DNA from: JANPEF01 sp046596055
GTDB lineage: Bacteria > Eisenbacteria > RBG-16-71-46 > DASYSL01
Direction of reading: 5' to 3'
DNA length: 5,406 nucleotides
Assembly (NCBI GenBank): GCA_046596055.1
Contig: JBKJNH010000237.1
Location: forward strand, 1-5,406
Both the position numbers and the translations under genes were made by a program. Each line of letters opens with the position of its first letter. The first letter of the stretch is position 1. Positions 1 to 5,406 of this stretch are shown piece by piece. The notes under the pieces were generated by a model. It had not been told where the DNA came from. It ran no database searches and saw only the letters and a program-made list of their open reading frames with translations.

Positions 1-898
1 CGACCTCGCGCCCGACCAGCAGCACGGCGCGCCGCCCCAGGCGCGCGGCCGCATGCGCCGCATCGGTGTAGAACGCGCCGGCGGTGTGCACCGCCGAGGA
101 TCCCAGCGTGAAGACGATCGGCGGCGGCCCGGCGTCGAGAAACGCGGCGAGCTCCGCGGAAAGTCCGGCCGCCCGATCCTCGCGAACATAGAAGGCGAAT
201 CCGCACTGGACCGACGACGGCGGCCAGTCCGGCTGCGGCGCCGCGAGGGCGCGCGAGAACAAAACGAGATGCAGCCGCGGCGAGAAGACACCCTCGTACA
301 TCGGATGCAGGGGCGACGGGGGAAGTCCCGCCGCGGCGCGCTCGCGGTCGATCGCGCCCATCCACGGCCGCGAGATCGACTTTCCCACGGCGAAGAACGC
401 GCGGTAGAGCGCCGGGAAACGCCGGCCCCACGGCTCGAGCCAGGGCGCCTGCGGCCACACCGACGGATCGAGCACCGAGTATTGCAGGAGCGGCTGCAGC
501 GACGTCGAGGCCCACGGCAGGCCGCGCTTCTCGGCGACGATCCGGACCCCGAACGTGAGCGGATGCGAGACGAGCAGATCGGCGTCGTGCGCAGCCGCGT
601 CGATCGCGGCTGTTGTCTCGGCGACGTAGGGCAGCACCATCTCCTGGATGACGTAGCGTGACGCATCCGGGCCGTCCATCGCGCGGCTCATCGTCGTGCC
701 GAAGTCGCCCAGGTCGACGAGGTTCGGCGGCAACGCGCCGAACACGATCCCCTCGGACTCGACCTTGGCGCGGTACATCTCGTGGCTGAGGAGCGTCGCT
801 TTGTGGCCGCGCGCAACCAGCTCGATCGCGATGGCGAGCGCCGGGTGCAGGTCGCCGAGCGACCCGTATGCGGCGAGAACGATGCGGTGCGGCCTCAC
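1..898 (-). CDS. GT1-type glycosyltransferase (RhlB/UGT/MGT-like), 3' end outside window
   Basis: Partial gene; 299 residues are visible with an unbroken frame. The N terminus has the nucleotide-sugar glycosyltransferase (GT-B fold, Glyco_transf_28/UGT) signature: a first beta strand (RIVLAA, residues 5-10), then the glycine-rich loop GSLGDLHPALAIA (12-24) and ELVARGHKATLLS (26-38). At 260-268 the segment PIVFTLGSS matches the start of the C-terminal Rossmann domain in this family (compare the VSLGS segment of UGTs). Family members usually have about 400-430 residues, so roughly the last 110-130, including the sugar-nucleotide binding motif, are missing. The start is GTG, overlapping the upstream stop as GTGA. 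No Shine-Dalgarno precedes it, so translation probably depends on coupling. By family knowledge it transfers a sugar from an NDP-sugar to a lipid or small-molecule acceptor; donor and acceptor cannot be told from the sequence. No signal peptide is seen, so it is likely cytosolic or at the inner membrane face. Confidence 0.85.
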   Translation of the reverse strand, partial: MRPHRIVLAAYGSLGDLHPALAIAIELVARGHKATLLSHEMYRAKVESEGIVFGALPPNLVDLGDFGTTMSRAMDGPDASRYVIQEMVLPYVAETTAAIDAAAHDADLLVSHPLTFGVRIVAEKRGLPWASTSLQPLLQYSVLDPSVWPQAPWLEPWGRRFPALYRAFFAVGKSISRPWMGAIDRERAAAGLPPSPLHPMYEGVFSPRLHLVLFSRALAAPQPDWPPSSVQCGFAFYVREDRAAGLSAELAAFLDAGPPPIVFTLGSSAVHTAGAFYTDAAHAAARLGRRAVLLVGREV

Positions 899-1551
899 CG
901 CGCCGCACTGTGTGCGACGGCCGCCCGCGTTGCGTCGACCGGCGCGTCCGCTGCGAGCGCCTGCTCGAAGCGCCGAACGGCCCCGCGCGCGGTCTTCCCG
1001 CGATTGGCGGCGATGGCGCGACGTGCCTCCTCGTGCAGCCGTTCTGCGACACCCGGCGCGAGCCGGGGCACGCGTCCCGTGGTCGGCGGAACCTGCAACG
1101 CCTTCGGGACGACGAGGTAGAACGGCGCGACGTCGATCACGTCGGGGCTGCGCGCGAGCGCGTACAGGTCGGCCGCCTTCTCGCCGCCGGGCACGAGGCC
1201 GCGCGCCTGCAACAGGTGCACGAACTCGTGCGCGATCACGAGGCGATGGATGATGCGCGGGCGCAGCCACAGCGCCGGGCGCTCCCCCATGGACGCCAGG
1301 CCGAGGACCGTGCGTCGCTTGGTCAGGCCGATCGTCACCGTCACGCCGTCGAGCTCGGGGAAGTGCGCGCGCACGAAGTCGAGCTCGCGGCGGGCGCGCG
1401 CGCGGTGGGGCGAAACGAGCCACGGGCGGGTCCACTTCCACCGCCCATCGTCGGCAGCGCGCTCCTCGGCGGTCGGTGGGGGCGCGGCGACGAACAACTC
1501 CATCTGGGGCCACAGGAAAGCGACCAGCCGGCGGGCGGTCCGGCGAATCAA
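895..1551 (-). CDS. hypothetical protein with HEXXH zincin motif, putative metallopeptidase
   Basis: I do not recognise this 218-residue protein as a named family. The clearest signal is HEFVH at residues 108-112, preceded by hydrophobic helix residues (RLVIA). This is the zinc-binding HEXXH motif with its catalytic glutamate, E109. Twelve residues after H112 comes GGEKAADLYALA; E124 or D128 could be the third zinc ligand, as in gluzincin-type enzymes (inference). Before the motif lies a beta-rich stretch (VTVTIGL, residues 70-76). The N terminus is basic, then weakly hydrophobic (about residues 9-23, broken by a proline), so membrane association is possible but no clean signal peptide is seen. 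The C-terminal third is Arg/Ala-rich and probably helical. The TTG start is chosen because GAAGG lies 7 bases upstream and it overlaps the oppC stop as TTGA. An ATG at 1503 would give 202 residues but has no ribosome site. Substrate and activity are unknown; the motif might also be structural. Confidence 0.75.
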   Translation of the reverse strand: MIRRTARRLVAFLWPQMELFVAAPPPTAEERAADDGRWKWTRPWLVSPHRARARRELDFVRAHFPELDGVTVTIGLTKRRTVLGLASMGERPALWLRPRIIHRLVIAHEFVHLLQARGLVPGGEKAADLYALARSPDVIDVAPFYLVVPKALQVPPTTGRVPRLAPGVAERLHEEARRAIAANRGKTARGAVRRFEQALAADAPVDATRAAVAHSAAR

Positions 1552-2453
1552 GTCGCGACCTTCTTGTCGTAGGGATCGAGCGCGTCGCGCAGGCCGTCGC
1601 CCACGAAGTTGAACGCGAACAGCGTGAGCGCGAGCGCGGCGCCCGGGAAGATCGTGAGCCAGGGGAAGAACGCGATCATCTGCGCGCCCTCGGAGACGAG
1701 CACGCCCCACGACGCGTCGGGCGGCTGCACACCGAGCCCGAGGAACGACAGGAACGCCTCCTGCAGGATGATCGCGGGGATCGTCAGCGTGGAGTAGACG
1801 ATCACGGGGCCCAGCGTGTTCGGCACGATGTGCCCGAACACGATCCGCCCGTCGTCGGCTCCGAGCGCGCGGGCCGCCTCGACGAACGTCTGGTTCTTGA
1901 GCGACAGCACCTGTCCGCGGACGATGCGCGCCATGGTGAGCCACTGCACCGCACCCAGCGCGACGAACAGCATGAGCAGGCTCGTGGAGAAGAAGACCAG
2001 CAGCAGGATGACCAGGAAGATGTACGGCAGCGAGTAGAGCACGTCGACGACGCGCATCATGAACTCGTCGACCTTGCCGCCCAGGTAAGCGGAGATTGCG
2101 CCGTAGCTCACGCCGATCAGGATCGAGACGAACGTGCCCACGAGGCCCACCAGCAGCGAGATGCGCCCGCCGTGGATCGTGCGCGCCAGCATGTCGCGGC
2201 CCAGCAGGTCGGTCCCGAACGGGTGCGACCACGACGGGCCGGTCACGCCCAGTGCGAAGTCGGTGGCGTTGGGATCGGGCAGGAACGGGATCCACGGCGC
2301 GAGCGCGCACGTGATCCCGATCGCGAGCAACGCCACGCCCGAGACGACGGCCATCTGGTTGCGCCGCAGCCGTCGCCAGGCGTCGCTCCAGAGGGTCCCG
2401 CCCGGACGCGCGACGGCGGGGGCGGGGCTCGCGGCGGTCGCAGCGGCGCTCAT
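1548..2453 (-). CDS. oppC: oligopeptide ABC transporter permease, OppC/DppC family
   Basis: A 301-residue inner-membrane permease, the usual length for the family. It forms the transmembrane channel with OppB. A hydrophilic Ala/Pro-rich N tail (1-20) precedes WRRLRRNQMAVVSG and the first membrane helix (about 34-52), as in the OppC_N domain. The family hallmark HPFGTDLLGRDMLAR is at 77-91. Further membrane segments lie near 98-123, 136-168, 215-240 and 262-284. The EAA loop that docks on the ATPase is at 191-211 (VEAARALGADDGRIVFGHIV and onward to the PN). The C terminus FNFVGDGLRDALDP (281-294) is typical. The ATG overlaps the oppB stop (ATGA) and has GGAG 5 bases upstream. The protein could equally serve dipeptides or another substrate carried by this permease family; the Opp name rests mainly on its partners oppA and oppB. 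Confidence in the permease call is very high, in the exact substrate moderate. Confidence 0.95.
   Translation of the reverse strand: MSAAATAASPAPAVARPGGTLWSDAWRRLRRNQMAVVSGVALLAIGITCALAPWIPFLPDPNATDFALGVTGPSWSHPFGTDLLGRDMLARTIHGGRISLLVGLVGTFVSILIGVSYGAISAYLGGKVDEFMMRVVDVLYSLPYIFLVILLLVFFSTSLLMLFVALGAVQWLTMARIVRGQVLSLKNQTFVEAARALGADDGRIVFGHIVPNTLGPVIVYSTLTIPAIILQEAFLSFLGLGVQPPDASWGVLVSEGAQMIAFFPWLTIFPGAALALTLFAFNFVGDGLRDALDPYDKKVAT
1559..1563 (-). promoter_or_regulatory. ribosome binding site that decides the TTG start of the zincin-like gene
   Basis: GAAGG (AAGAAGG if extended by two bases) lies inside the last codons of oppC, 7 bases before the TTG at 1551. It supports the rare TTG over the in-frame ATG at 1503, which has no such site. 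Confidence 0.6.
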
Positions 2454-3367
2454 GCCAGCTCCACGCGCGGATCGAACCACGAGTACGCGACGTCGACGAC
2501 CAGGTTGAGCACCATCAGGAAGCCCGCGTAGAAGACGACGATCCCGAGCACGAGCGTGTAGTCGCGGTTGAACGCGGCCGACACGAGCTGCCGGCCCAGC
2601 CCGGGCACCGCGAAGATCTGCTCGATCACGATCGAACCCATGACGATGCGCGCCACCGCGGGTCCCAGGTAGCTCACGACCGGCAGGATCCCGAGCTTGA
2701 GCGCGTGCCCGAACACGACTTGCGACTCGGCCAAGCCCTTGGCCCGCGCGGTGCGGATGTAATCCTGGCGCAGCGTCTCGAGCATGCCGCCGCGGGTCAG
2801 CCGTGCGATGTAGGCGAGATAGATCGCCGACAGCGTGAGCACCGGGAGGATGCGGCTCGACGGCCCCAGCCACAGCGCGGGCGGCAGCCAGTAGAGCGTG
2901 AGCGCGAAGATGAGCACGAGCACGGGCCCCAGCACGAAGTTGGGGATCGACACGCCGAGCAGCGTCGCGGACATGGTGAAGTAGTCGGTCGCCGAGTTCT
3001 GGCGATTGGCCGCGATCACCCCGAGCGGGATGCCGAGGATCAGGGCCAGCAGCAAGGACCAGAAACCCAGCTCGAACGAGGCGGGAAAACTCGAGCGGAT
3101 GATGTCCGACACCTGCTGCGTCGGGTACTTGTACGACGGCCCGAAGTCGAGCCGCGCGGCGTTCCCGAGGAAGGTGACGTATTGCTCGGGCCACGGCTTG
3201 TCGAGCCCGTACTTGGCGAACAGAACTTCCTTGGCGGCAGCGGGGATCTCCCGCTCGGACTGGAACGGCCCGCCGGGAGCGAGGCGCATCATGAAGAACG
3301 TGAGCGTCGCGATCGCCCACAGCGTCGGGATCATCAGGAGCAGCCGGCGCAGGATGAACGTGATCAT
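2450..3367 (-). CDS. oppB: oligopeptide ABC transporter permease, OppB family
   Basis: A 305-residue integral membrane permease of full family length. It starts MITFILRRLLLMIPTLWAI with the first membrane helix at about 9-29, followed by LAPGGPF (29-35), a family hallmark. A periplasmic loop (35-98) contains KYGLDKPWPEQY. Further membrane segments are near 99-120, 133-160, 171-190, 224-250 and 272-296. The EAA loop is at about 204-230 (YIRTARAKGLAESQVVFGHA then LKLGILPV). The C-terminal part closely follows E. coli OppB as I know it: RTARAKG, a VIE motif, PGLGRQLV, NRDYTLVLG and a WFDPR ending. The ATG overlaps the oppA stop as ATGA; the preceding ribosome site is weak (AGGCGG, 4 bases away), consistent with coupling to oppA. 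It pairs with OppC in the importer. Dpp-type substrates remain possible, but the C-terminal match favours Opp. Confidence 0.96.
   Translation of the reverse strand: MITFILRRLLLMIPTLWAIATLTFFMMRLAPGGPFQSEREIPAAAKEVLFAKYGLDKPWPEQYVTFLGNAARLDFGPSYKYPTQQVSDIIRSSFPASFELGFWSLLLALILGIPLGVIAANRQNSATDYFTMSATLLGVSIPNFVLGPVLVLIFALTLYWLPPALWLGPSSRILPVLTLSAIYLAYIARLTRGGMLETLRQDYIRTARAKGLAESQVVFGHALKLGILPVVSYLGPAVARIVMGSIVIEQIFAVPGLGRQLVSAAFNRDYTLVLGIVVFYAGFLMVLNLVVDVAYSWFDPRVELA
2459..2462 (-). promoter_or_regulatory. ribosome binding site of oppC
   Basis: GGAG within the final codons of oppB, 5 bases before the oppC ATG at 2453. It supports this ATG and suggests oppC can be initiated independently as well as by coupling to oppB. 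Confidence 0.55.
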
Positions 3368-5037
3368 GGCGCCGCCTGCGCCGTCGCAGCCTGCGGGCGC
3401 CAGGCATGATCGATCGAGACGCCCTTGAGCGGATGCACGTCGAGCACGGTCGAGTGGATGCCCTTGACGTAAGGCTTGATCAGCGACGTCTCGGCGTAGT
3501 GATAGACGGGAATGACCGGGCCCTCGGACAACAGGATCGCCTCGGCCCGCGTGAGCATGCGCAGACGCTCGGCCGGGTCGACCTCGACGGTGGCGCGGCG
3601 GATCAGGTCGTCGTACTCCGCGTTCGACCAACCGGTGCGGCTGTTGCCCGCCCCCGTGATCCACATGTCGAGGAACGTCATCGGGTCGGCGAAGTCGCCG
3701 ATCCACGACCGGCGCGCCACGTCGTAGCTCCTCGCCGTCGTCGCCGCGAGGTAGCTGGCCCACTCCTGGTTGGAAAGCGTCACCTGGATGCCCAGGTCGC
3801 GCTTCCACATGGCCTGCACGGCTTCGGCGATACGGCGGTGATCCTCGCTGGTGTTGAACAGGATCTCGATCGGCGGGAAGCCCTTGCCGCCGGGATAGCC
3901 CGCCTTTGCCAGGCACTCGCGCGCGTACGCGACGTCGTACTTCAACGGCGACGGCGCGGTGTAGCCGGCGTAACCCATCGGCGTGATCCCGCCCCAGGCC
4001 GTCACCGTGCCCTTGAGCACGTGCTCGGCGATCGCCTGGCGGTCGGTCGCCGCATTGAGTGCGCGGCGGACCCACACGTCGTCGAACGGCTTCTTGGTCA
4101 CGACCATCGAGTAGAAGTAGGTGCCGTGGTAGGGGCCGCCGGAGAAGTCCTTGAAGTGGCGCACGAAGGGCACGACCGTCTTCGGGACATAGCCGCTGGG
4201 GTTCCAGTCGACGACGCCGGCCTTGTACAGGTTCGTCGCGGTCGACAGCTCCTCGACCGGGAGCGCCACGATCCGGTCGAGCTTCACCGCGCCGCGATCC
4301 CAGTAGCGCTCGTTGGGCACGAGCACGAAGCGGTTCTTGAGCTCCCACTCCGCGATCCGGAACGGGCCGTTGCCGACCAGCGCGCGCGCGGATTCCCAGC
4401 CGTCGCCAAGTCTCTCGATGACGTGACGGGGTGTCGGAAGCGTCGTGTAGAAGGTGGTCAGCTCGAGAAAGTAGGGCGTGGGCTGCGCCAGCGTCACGAC
4501 GAACGTCGAGTCGTCCGGTGCGGCGAGACCGACCTGGGTCACGTCGGCCAGCTCGCCGGCGTTGTATGCCCCGGCGTTCCTGACCGCGAACAGGAAGCTC
4601 GCGTAGCGACTGCCGGTCGCCGGGGCGAGCACGCGCTGCCACGACCACAGGAAGTCCCCGGCGGTGAGCGGATGCCCGTCGGCCCAGGTCAGACCGGGGC
4701 GCAGGTGGAACGTGTAGACGAGGCCGTCGGGGGAGAGCTCCCAGCGGTACGCCTGGCCCGGGACGGGGGCGAGCGTGCGGGGGTCGGCGCTGCACAGCCC
4801 CTCGAACACCATGCGCGCGATGCGGCCGTCAGGCTGGCCCGACATCACCGCGGGGTCGAGGTGCTCGGGCTCGGCGCCGTTGTTGAACGTGAGCACCTGG
4901 CCGGCCGGGGGCGTGATGTCGCCGAAGTACGCGGCATCGCCGTCCGAGCGCGGCGCGCAGCCCGCACCGACAGCGAGCACGAGCACGGCGACGGCGGCAA
5001 GGGCGGGGACCCCCTGATTTTTCGCGAGCGCGGTCAC
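3364..5037 (-). CDS. oppA: oligopeptide-binding lipoprotein, OppA-like (SBP_bac_5)
   Basis: Extracytoplasmic peptide-binding protein of 557 residues (SBP_bac_5 proteins are usually 500-600) that delivers ligand to the OppBC channel. A short N region with one Lys (K6), a hydrophobic core (about 10-23) and GAGC ending at Cys27 look like a lipoprotein signal, although Gly at -3 departs from the usual Leu. Family marks follow: FNNGAEPEHLDPA (51-63), FEGLCSADP (78-86), a TFHLRPGLTWADG block (109-121), VGNGPFRIAEWE (221-232), WVRRALNAATDR (322-333) and SWIGDFADPMTFLDMW (444-459). In that last block D448 aligns with E. coli OppA Asp419, which binds the peptide amino terminus, so a genuine peptide ligand is favoured. 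The GTG start is the only start near the signal peptide; extending upstream would run through the promoter and into aroC. No Shine-Dalgarno is seen, and an extended -10 lies just 7 bases upstream. The stop overlaps the oppB start. Confidence 0.95.
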   Translation of the reverse strand: MTALAKNQGVPALAAVAVLVLAVGAGCAPRSDGDAAYFGDITPPAGQVLTFNNGAEPEHLDPAVMSGQPDGRIARMVFEGLCSADPRTLAPVPGQAYRWELSPDGLVYTFHLRPGLTWADGHPLTAGDFLWSWQRVLAPATGSRYASFLFAVRNAGAYNAGELADVTQVGLAAPDDSTFVVTLAQPTPYFLELTTFYTTLPTPRHVIERLGDGWESARALVGNGPFRIAEWELKNRFVLVPNERYWDRGAVKLDRIVALPVEELSTATNLYKAGVVDWNPSGYVPKTVVPFVRHFKDFSGGPYHGTYFYSMVVTKKPFDDVWVRRALNAATDRQAIAEHVLKGTVTAWGGITPMGYAGYTAPSPLKYDVAYARECLAKAGYPGGKGFPPIEILFNTSEDHRRIAEAVQAMWKRDLGIQVTLSNQEWASYLAATTARSYDVARRSWIGDFADPMTFLDMWITGAGNSRTGWSNAEYDDLIRRATVEVDPAERLRMLTRAEAILLSEGPVIPVYHYAETSLIKPYVKGIHSTVLDVHPLKGVSIDHAWRPQAATAQAAP

Positions 5038-5044
5038 GGGCCGC

Positions 5045-5053
5045 AGTATACCA
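5045..5053 (-). promoter_or_regulatory. extended -10 promoter element of the oppA operon
   Basis: Read on the minus strand, the spacer holds TGGTATACT: an extended -10 (TGn) followed by TATACT, five of six matches to the sigma70 consensus TATAAT. No good -35 is seen 16-18 bases upstream, which is usual when a TGn extension is present. Only 7 bases separate the hexamer from the oppA GTG at 5037, so the predicted transcription start (about 7 bases below the hexamer) falls at or one base before the start codon. It is the only AT-rich hexamer of this quality in the divergent spacer. The GTATAC core is palindromic; on the plus strand it reads TATACC, a poorer -10 that could serve aroC. Confidence 0.6.
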
Positions 5054-5072
5054 TCCGCCGCGAGCGATGCCG

Positions 5073-5099
5073 CCTTCCGGCGTGTGCGGCCGCCGGAGG
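5073..5099 (+). promoter_or_regulatory. hairpin in the aroC leader covering its Shine-Dalgarno
   Basis: The left arm CCTTCCGGCG (5073-5082) pairs with the right arm CGCCGGAGG (5091-5099). This gives nine pairs with one bulged T and an 8-base loop. The right arm contains the GGAGG proposed as the aroC ribosome site, so the folded leader RNA would hide it. No T-run follows, so it is not an intrinsic terminator. As DNA, the repeat sits just upstream of the oppA promoter and could instead be an operator. Chance pairing is a real alternative in sequence this GC-rich. Confidence 0.4.
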
Positions 5100-5100
5100 T
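5095..5100 (+). promoter_or_regulatory. putative aroC ribosome binding site
   Basis: GGAGGT is a near-perfect Shine-Dalgarno. The 13-base gap to the ATG at 5114 is longer than the usual 5-9. No other purine-rich site lies between it and the ATG, and no better-placed in-frame start exists, since the family N terminus begins right after the ATG. Confidence 0.5.
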
Positions 5101-5113
5101 CCTGCCCAATCGC

Positions 5114-5406
5114 ATGTCGAGCTCGATCGGACGTCTCTTCACCGTGACCACGTGGGGCGAATCCCACGGCCCCGCCGTCGGCGTCGTCATCGACGGCGTG
5201 CCGTCCGGGCTGCGCGTGGATCCCGCGCTCATCCAGCGCGACCTCGATCGCCGTCGCCCCGGCCAGTCGTCGATCACGACGCAGCGCAGCGAGGCCGACC
5301 AGGTCGAGATTCTCTCGGGCTTCTTCGAGGGCGTGAGCACGGGCACCCCGATCTGCCTGCTGGTGCGCAACACCGACGCGAAGAGCAAGGACTACGACGC
5401 GCTCAA
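5114..5406 (+). CDS. aroC: chorismate synthase, N-terminal part, 3' end outside window
   Basis: Partial gene; 97 residues are visible. Chorismate synthase converts 5-enolpyruvylshikimate-3-phosphate to chorismate, the last step of the shikimate pathway, using reduced FMN; it is a cytosolic tetramer. Hallmarks in order: GRLFTVTTWGESHGPAVG (6-23), including the conserved His of WGESHG (H18), DGVPSGL (27-33), the Arg-rich RRRPGQSSITTQRSEAD (46-62), VEILSGFFEG (64-73) and TGTPICLLVRNTD (76-88). The RRRPGQS form belongs to the class found in E. coli and many other Gram-negatives, rather than the GYGRG form of many Gram-positives. Full enzymes have about 350-400 residues, so roughly three quarters is missing. 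The ATG is chosen because it begins the family N terminus directly; GGAGGT lies 13 bases upstream, somewhat far. An in-frame GTG at 5084 would add ten residues unlike the family. The gene diverges from the opp operon, with no obvious functional tie. Confidence 0.97.
   Translation, partial: MSSSIGRLFTVTTWGESHGPAVGVVIDGVPSGLRVDPALIQRDLDRRRPGQSSITTQRSEADQVEILSGFFEGVSTGTPICLLVRNTDAKSKDYDAL

Noticed and set aside
53..661. Plus-strand open frame of 202 codons opposite the glycosyltransferase.
   Set aside because: Arg-rich low-complexity translation. The minus-strand frame has clear GT1 motifs over the same region.
1374..1440. GCGC-rich alternating stretch considered as a repeat or structured RNA.
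   Set aside because: It is within the coding frame of the zincin-like gene (Arg/Ala codons) and shows no regular repeat unit.
1476..2531. Long plus-strand open frame (351 codons) antisense to oppC, rich in Arg, Glu, Asp, Gln and His, which might look like a charged or coiled-coil protein.
   Set aside because: It lies opposite a certain oppC gene. Its composition is the usual reverse-strand image of hydrophobic, GC-rich codons. There is no recognisable domain.
2705..3409. Plus-strand open frame (234 codons) antisense to oppB.
   Set aside because: Same explanation: the antisense of a membrane protein in GC-rich DNA gives a stop-free charged frame. No family signature.
1548..5037. Reading the transporter as a nickel (Nik) or dipeptide (Dpp) system.
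   Set aside because: The OppB C-terminal motifs and the GDFADP block of OppA, with its aspartate matching the peptide amino-terminus ligand, fit Opp better. Dpp is not fully excluded.
5034..5054. Six-codon minus-strand reading frame (MVYCGP then stop) ending in a GTGA overlap with the oppA start; a possible leader peptide.
   Set aside because: It contains the -10 element, so it would not be transcribed from the predicted promoter, and it has no ribosome site. The overlap is probably chance, but it would be worth revisiting if the transcript starts further upstream.
5073..5099. Hairpin considered as an intrinsic terminator for either direction.
   Set aside because: No T-tract follows on either strand, and the genes diverge here, so no terminator is expected.
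5038..5388. Upstream extension of the oppA frame through the spacer and into the antisense of aroC.
   Set aside because: It would bury the signal peptide more than 100 residues into the protein and cover both the promoter and the real aroC N terminus.

Overview
The window is a GC-rich, gene-dense bacterial chromosomal segment. Five of the six protein genes lie on the minus strand in one tightly packed array (reading right to left from about 5037 to the left edge). The sixth, chorismate synthase, diverges from it on the plus strand at the right edge. The phylum cannot be fixed from the sequence. GTG and TTG starts, strong G/C third positions, an OppA with a lipoprotein-type signal peptide and a chorismate synthase of the RRRPGQS class fit many high-GC lineages. 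No mobile element, CRISPR array, tRNA or rRNA is visible, and no gene-free stretch exceeds 76 bases.

Layout, right to left: (i) 5114-5406 (+), the N-terminal third or so of aroC, cut by the window edge; (ii) 5038-5113, a 76-base divergent spacer holding an extended -10 promoter for the minus-strand operon and a hairpin that covers the aroC Shine-Dalgarno; (iii) 3364-5037 (-), an oligopeptide-binding lipoprotein (OppA-like); (iv) 2450-3367 (-), OppB-like permease; (v) 1548-2453 (-), OppC-like permease; (vi) 895-1551 (-), an unrecognised 218-residue protein with a zincin motif HEFVH; (vii) 1-898 (-), the N-terminal 299 residues of a GT1-type (RhlB/UGT/MGT-like) glycosyltransferase that runs off the left edge.

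Each of the four junctions between the five minus-strand genes is a 4-base stop/start overlap (ATGA, ATGA, TTGA, GTGA). This predicts one transcript with translational coupling along its length. OppA, OppB and OppC would form the binding-protein and membrane parts of a peptide ABC importer. The ATPases (OppD/OppF) are not in the window and must be supplied from beyond the left edge or from elsewhere in the genome. Where they would often follow, this operon carries a putative metallopeptidase and a glycosyltransferase. This linkage, the apparently leaderless oppA start and the sequestered aroC ribosome site are the observations most worth checking. I see no convincing evidence of a wholly new system.
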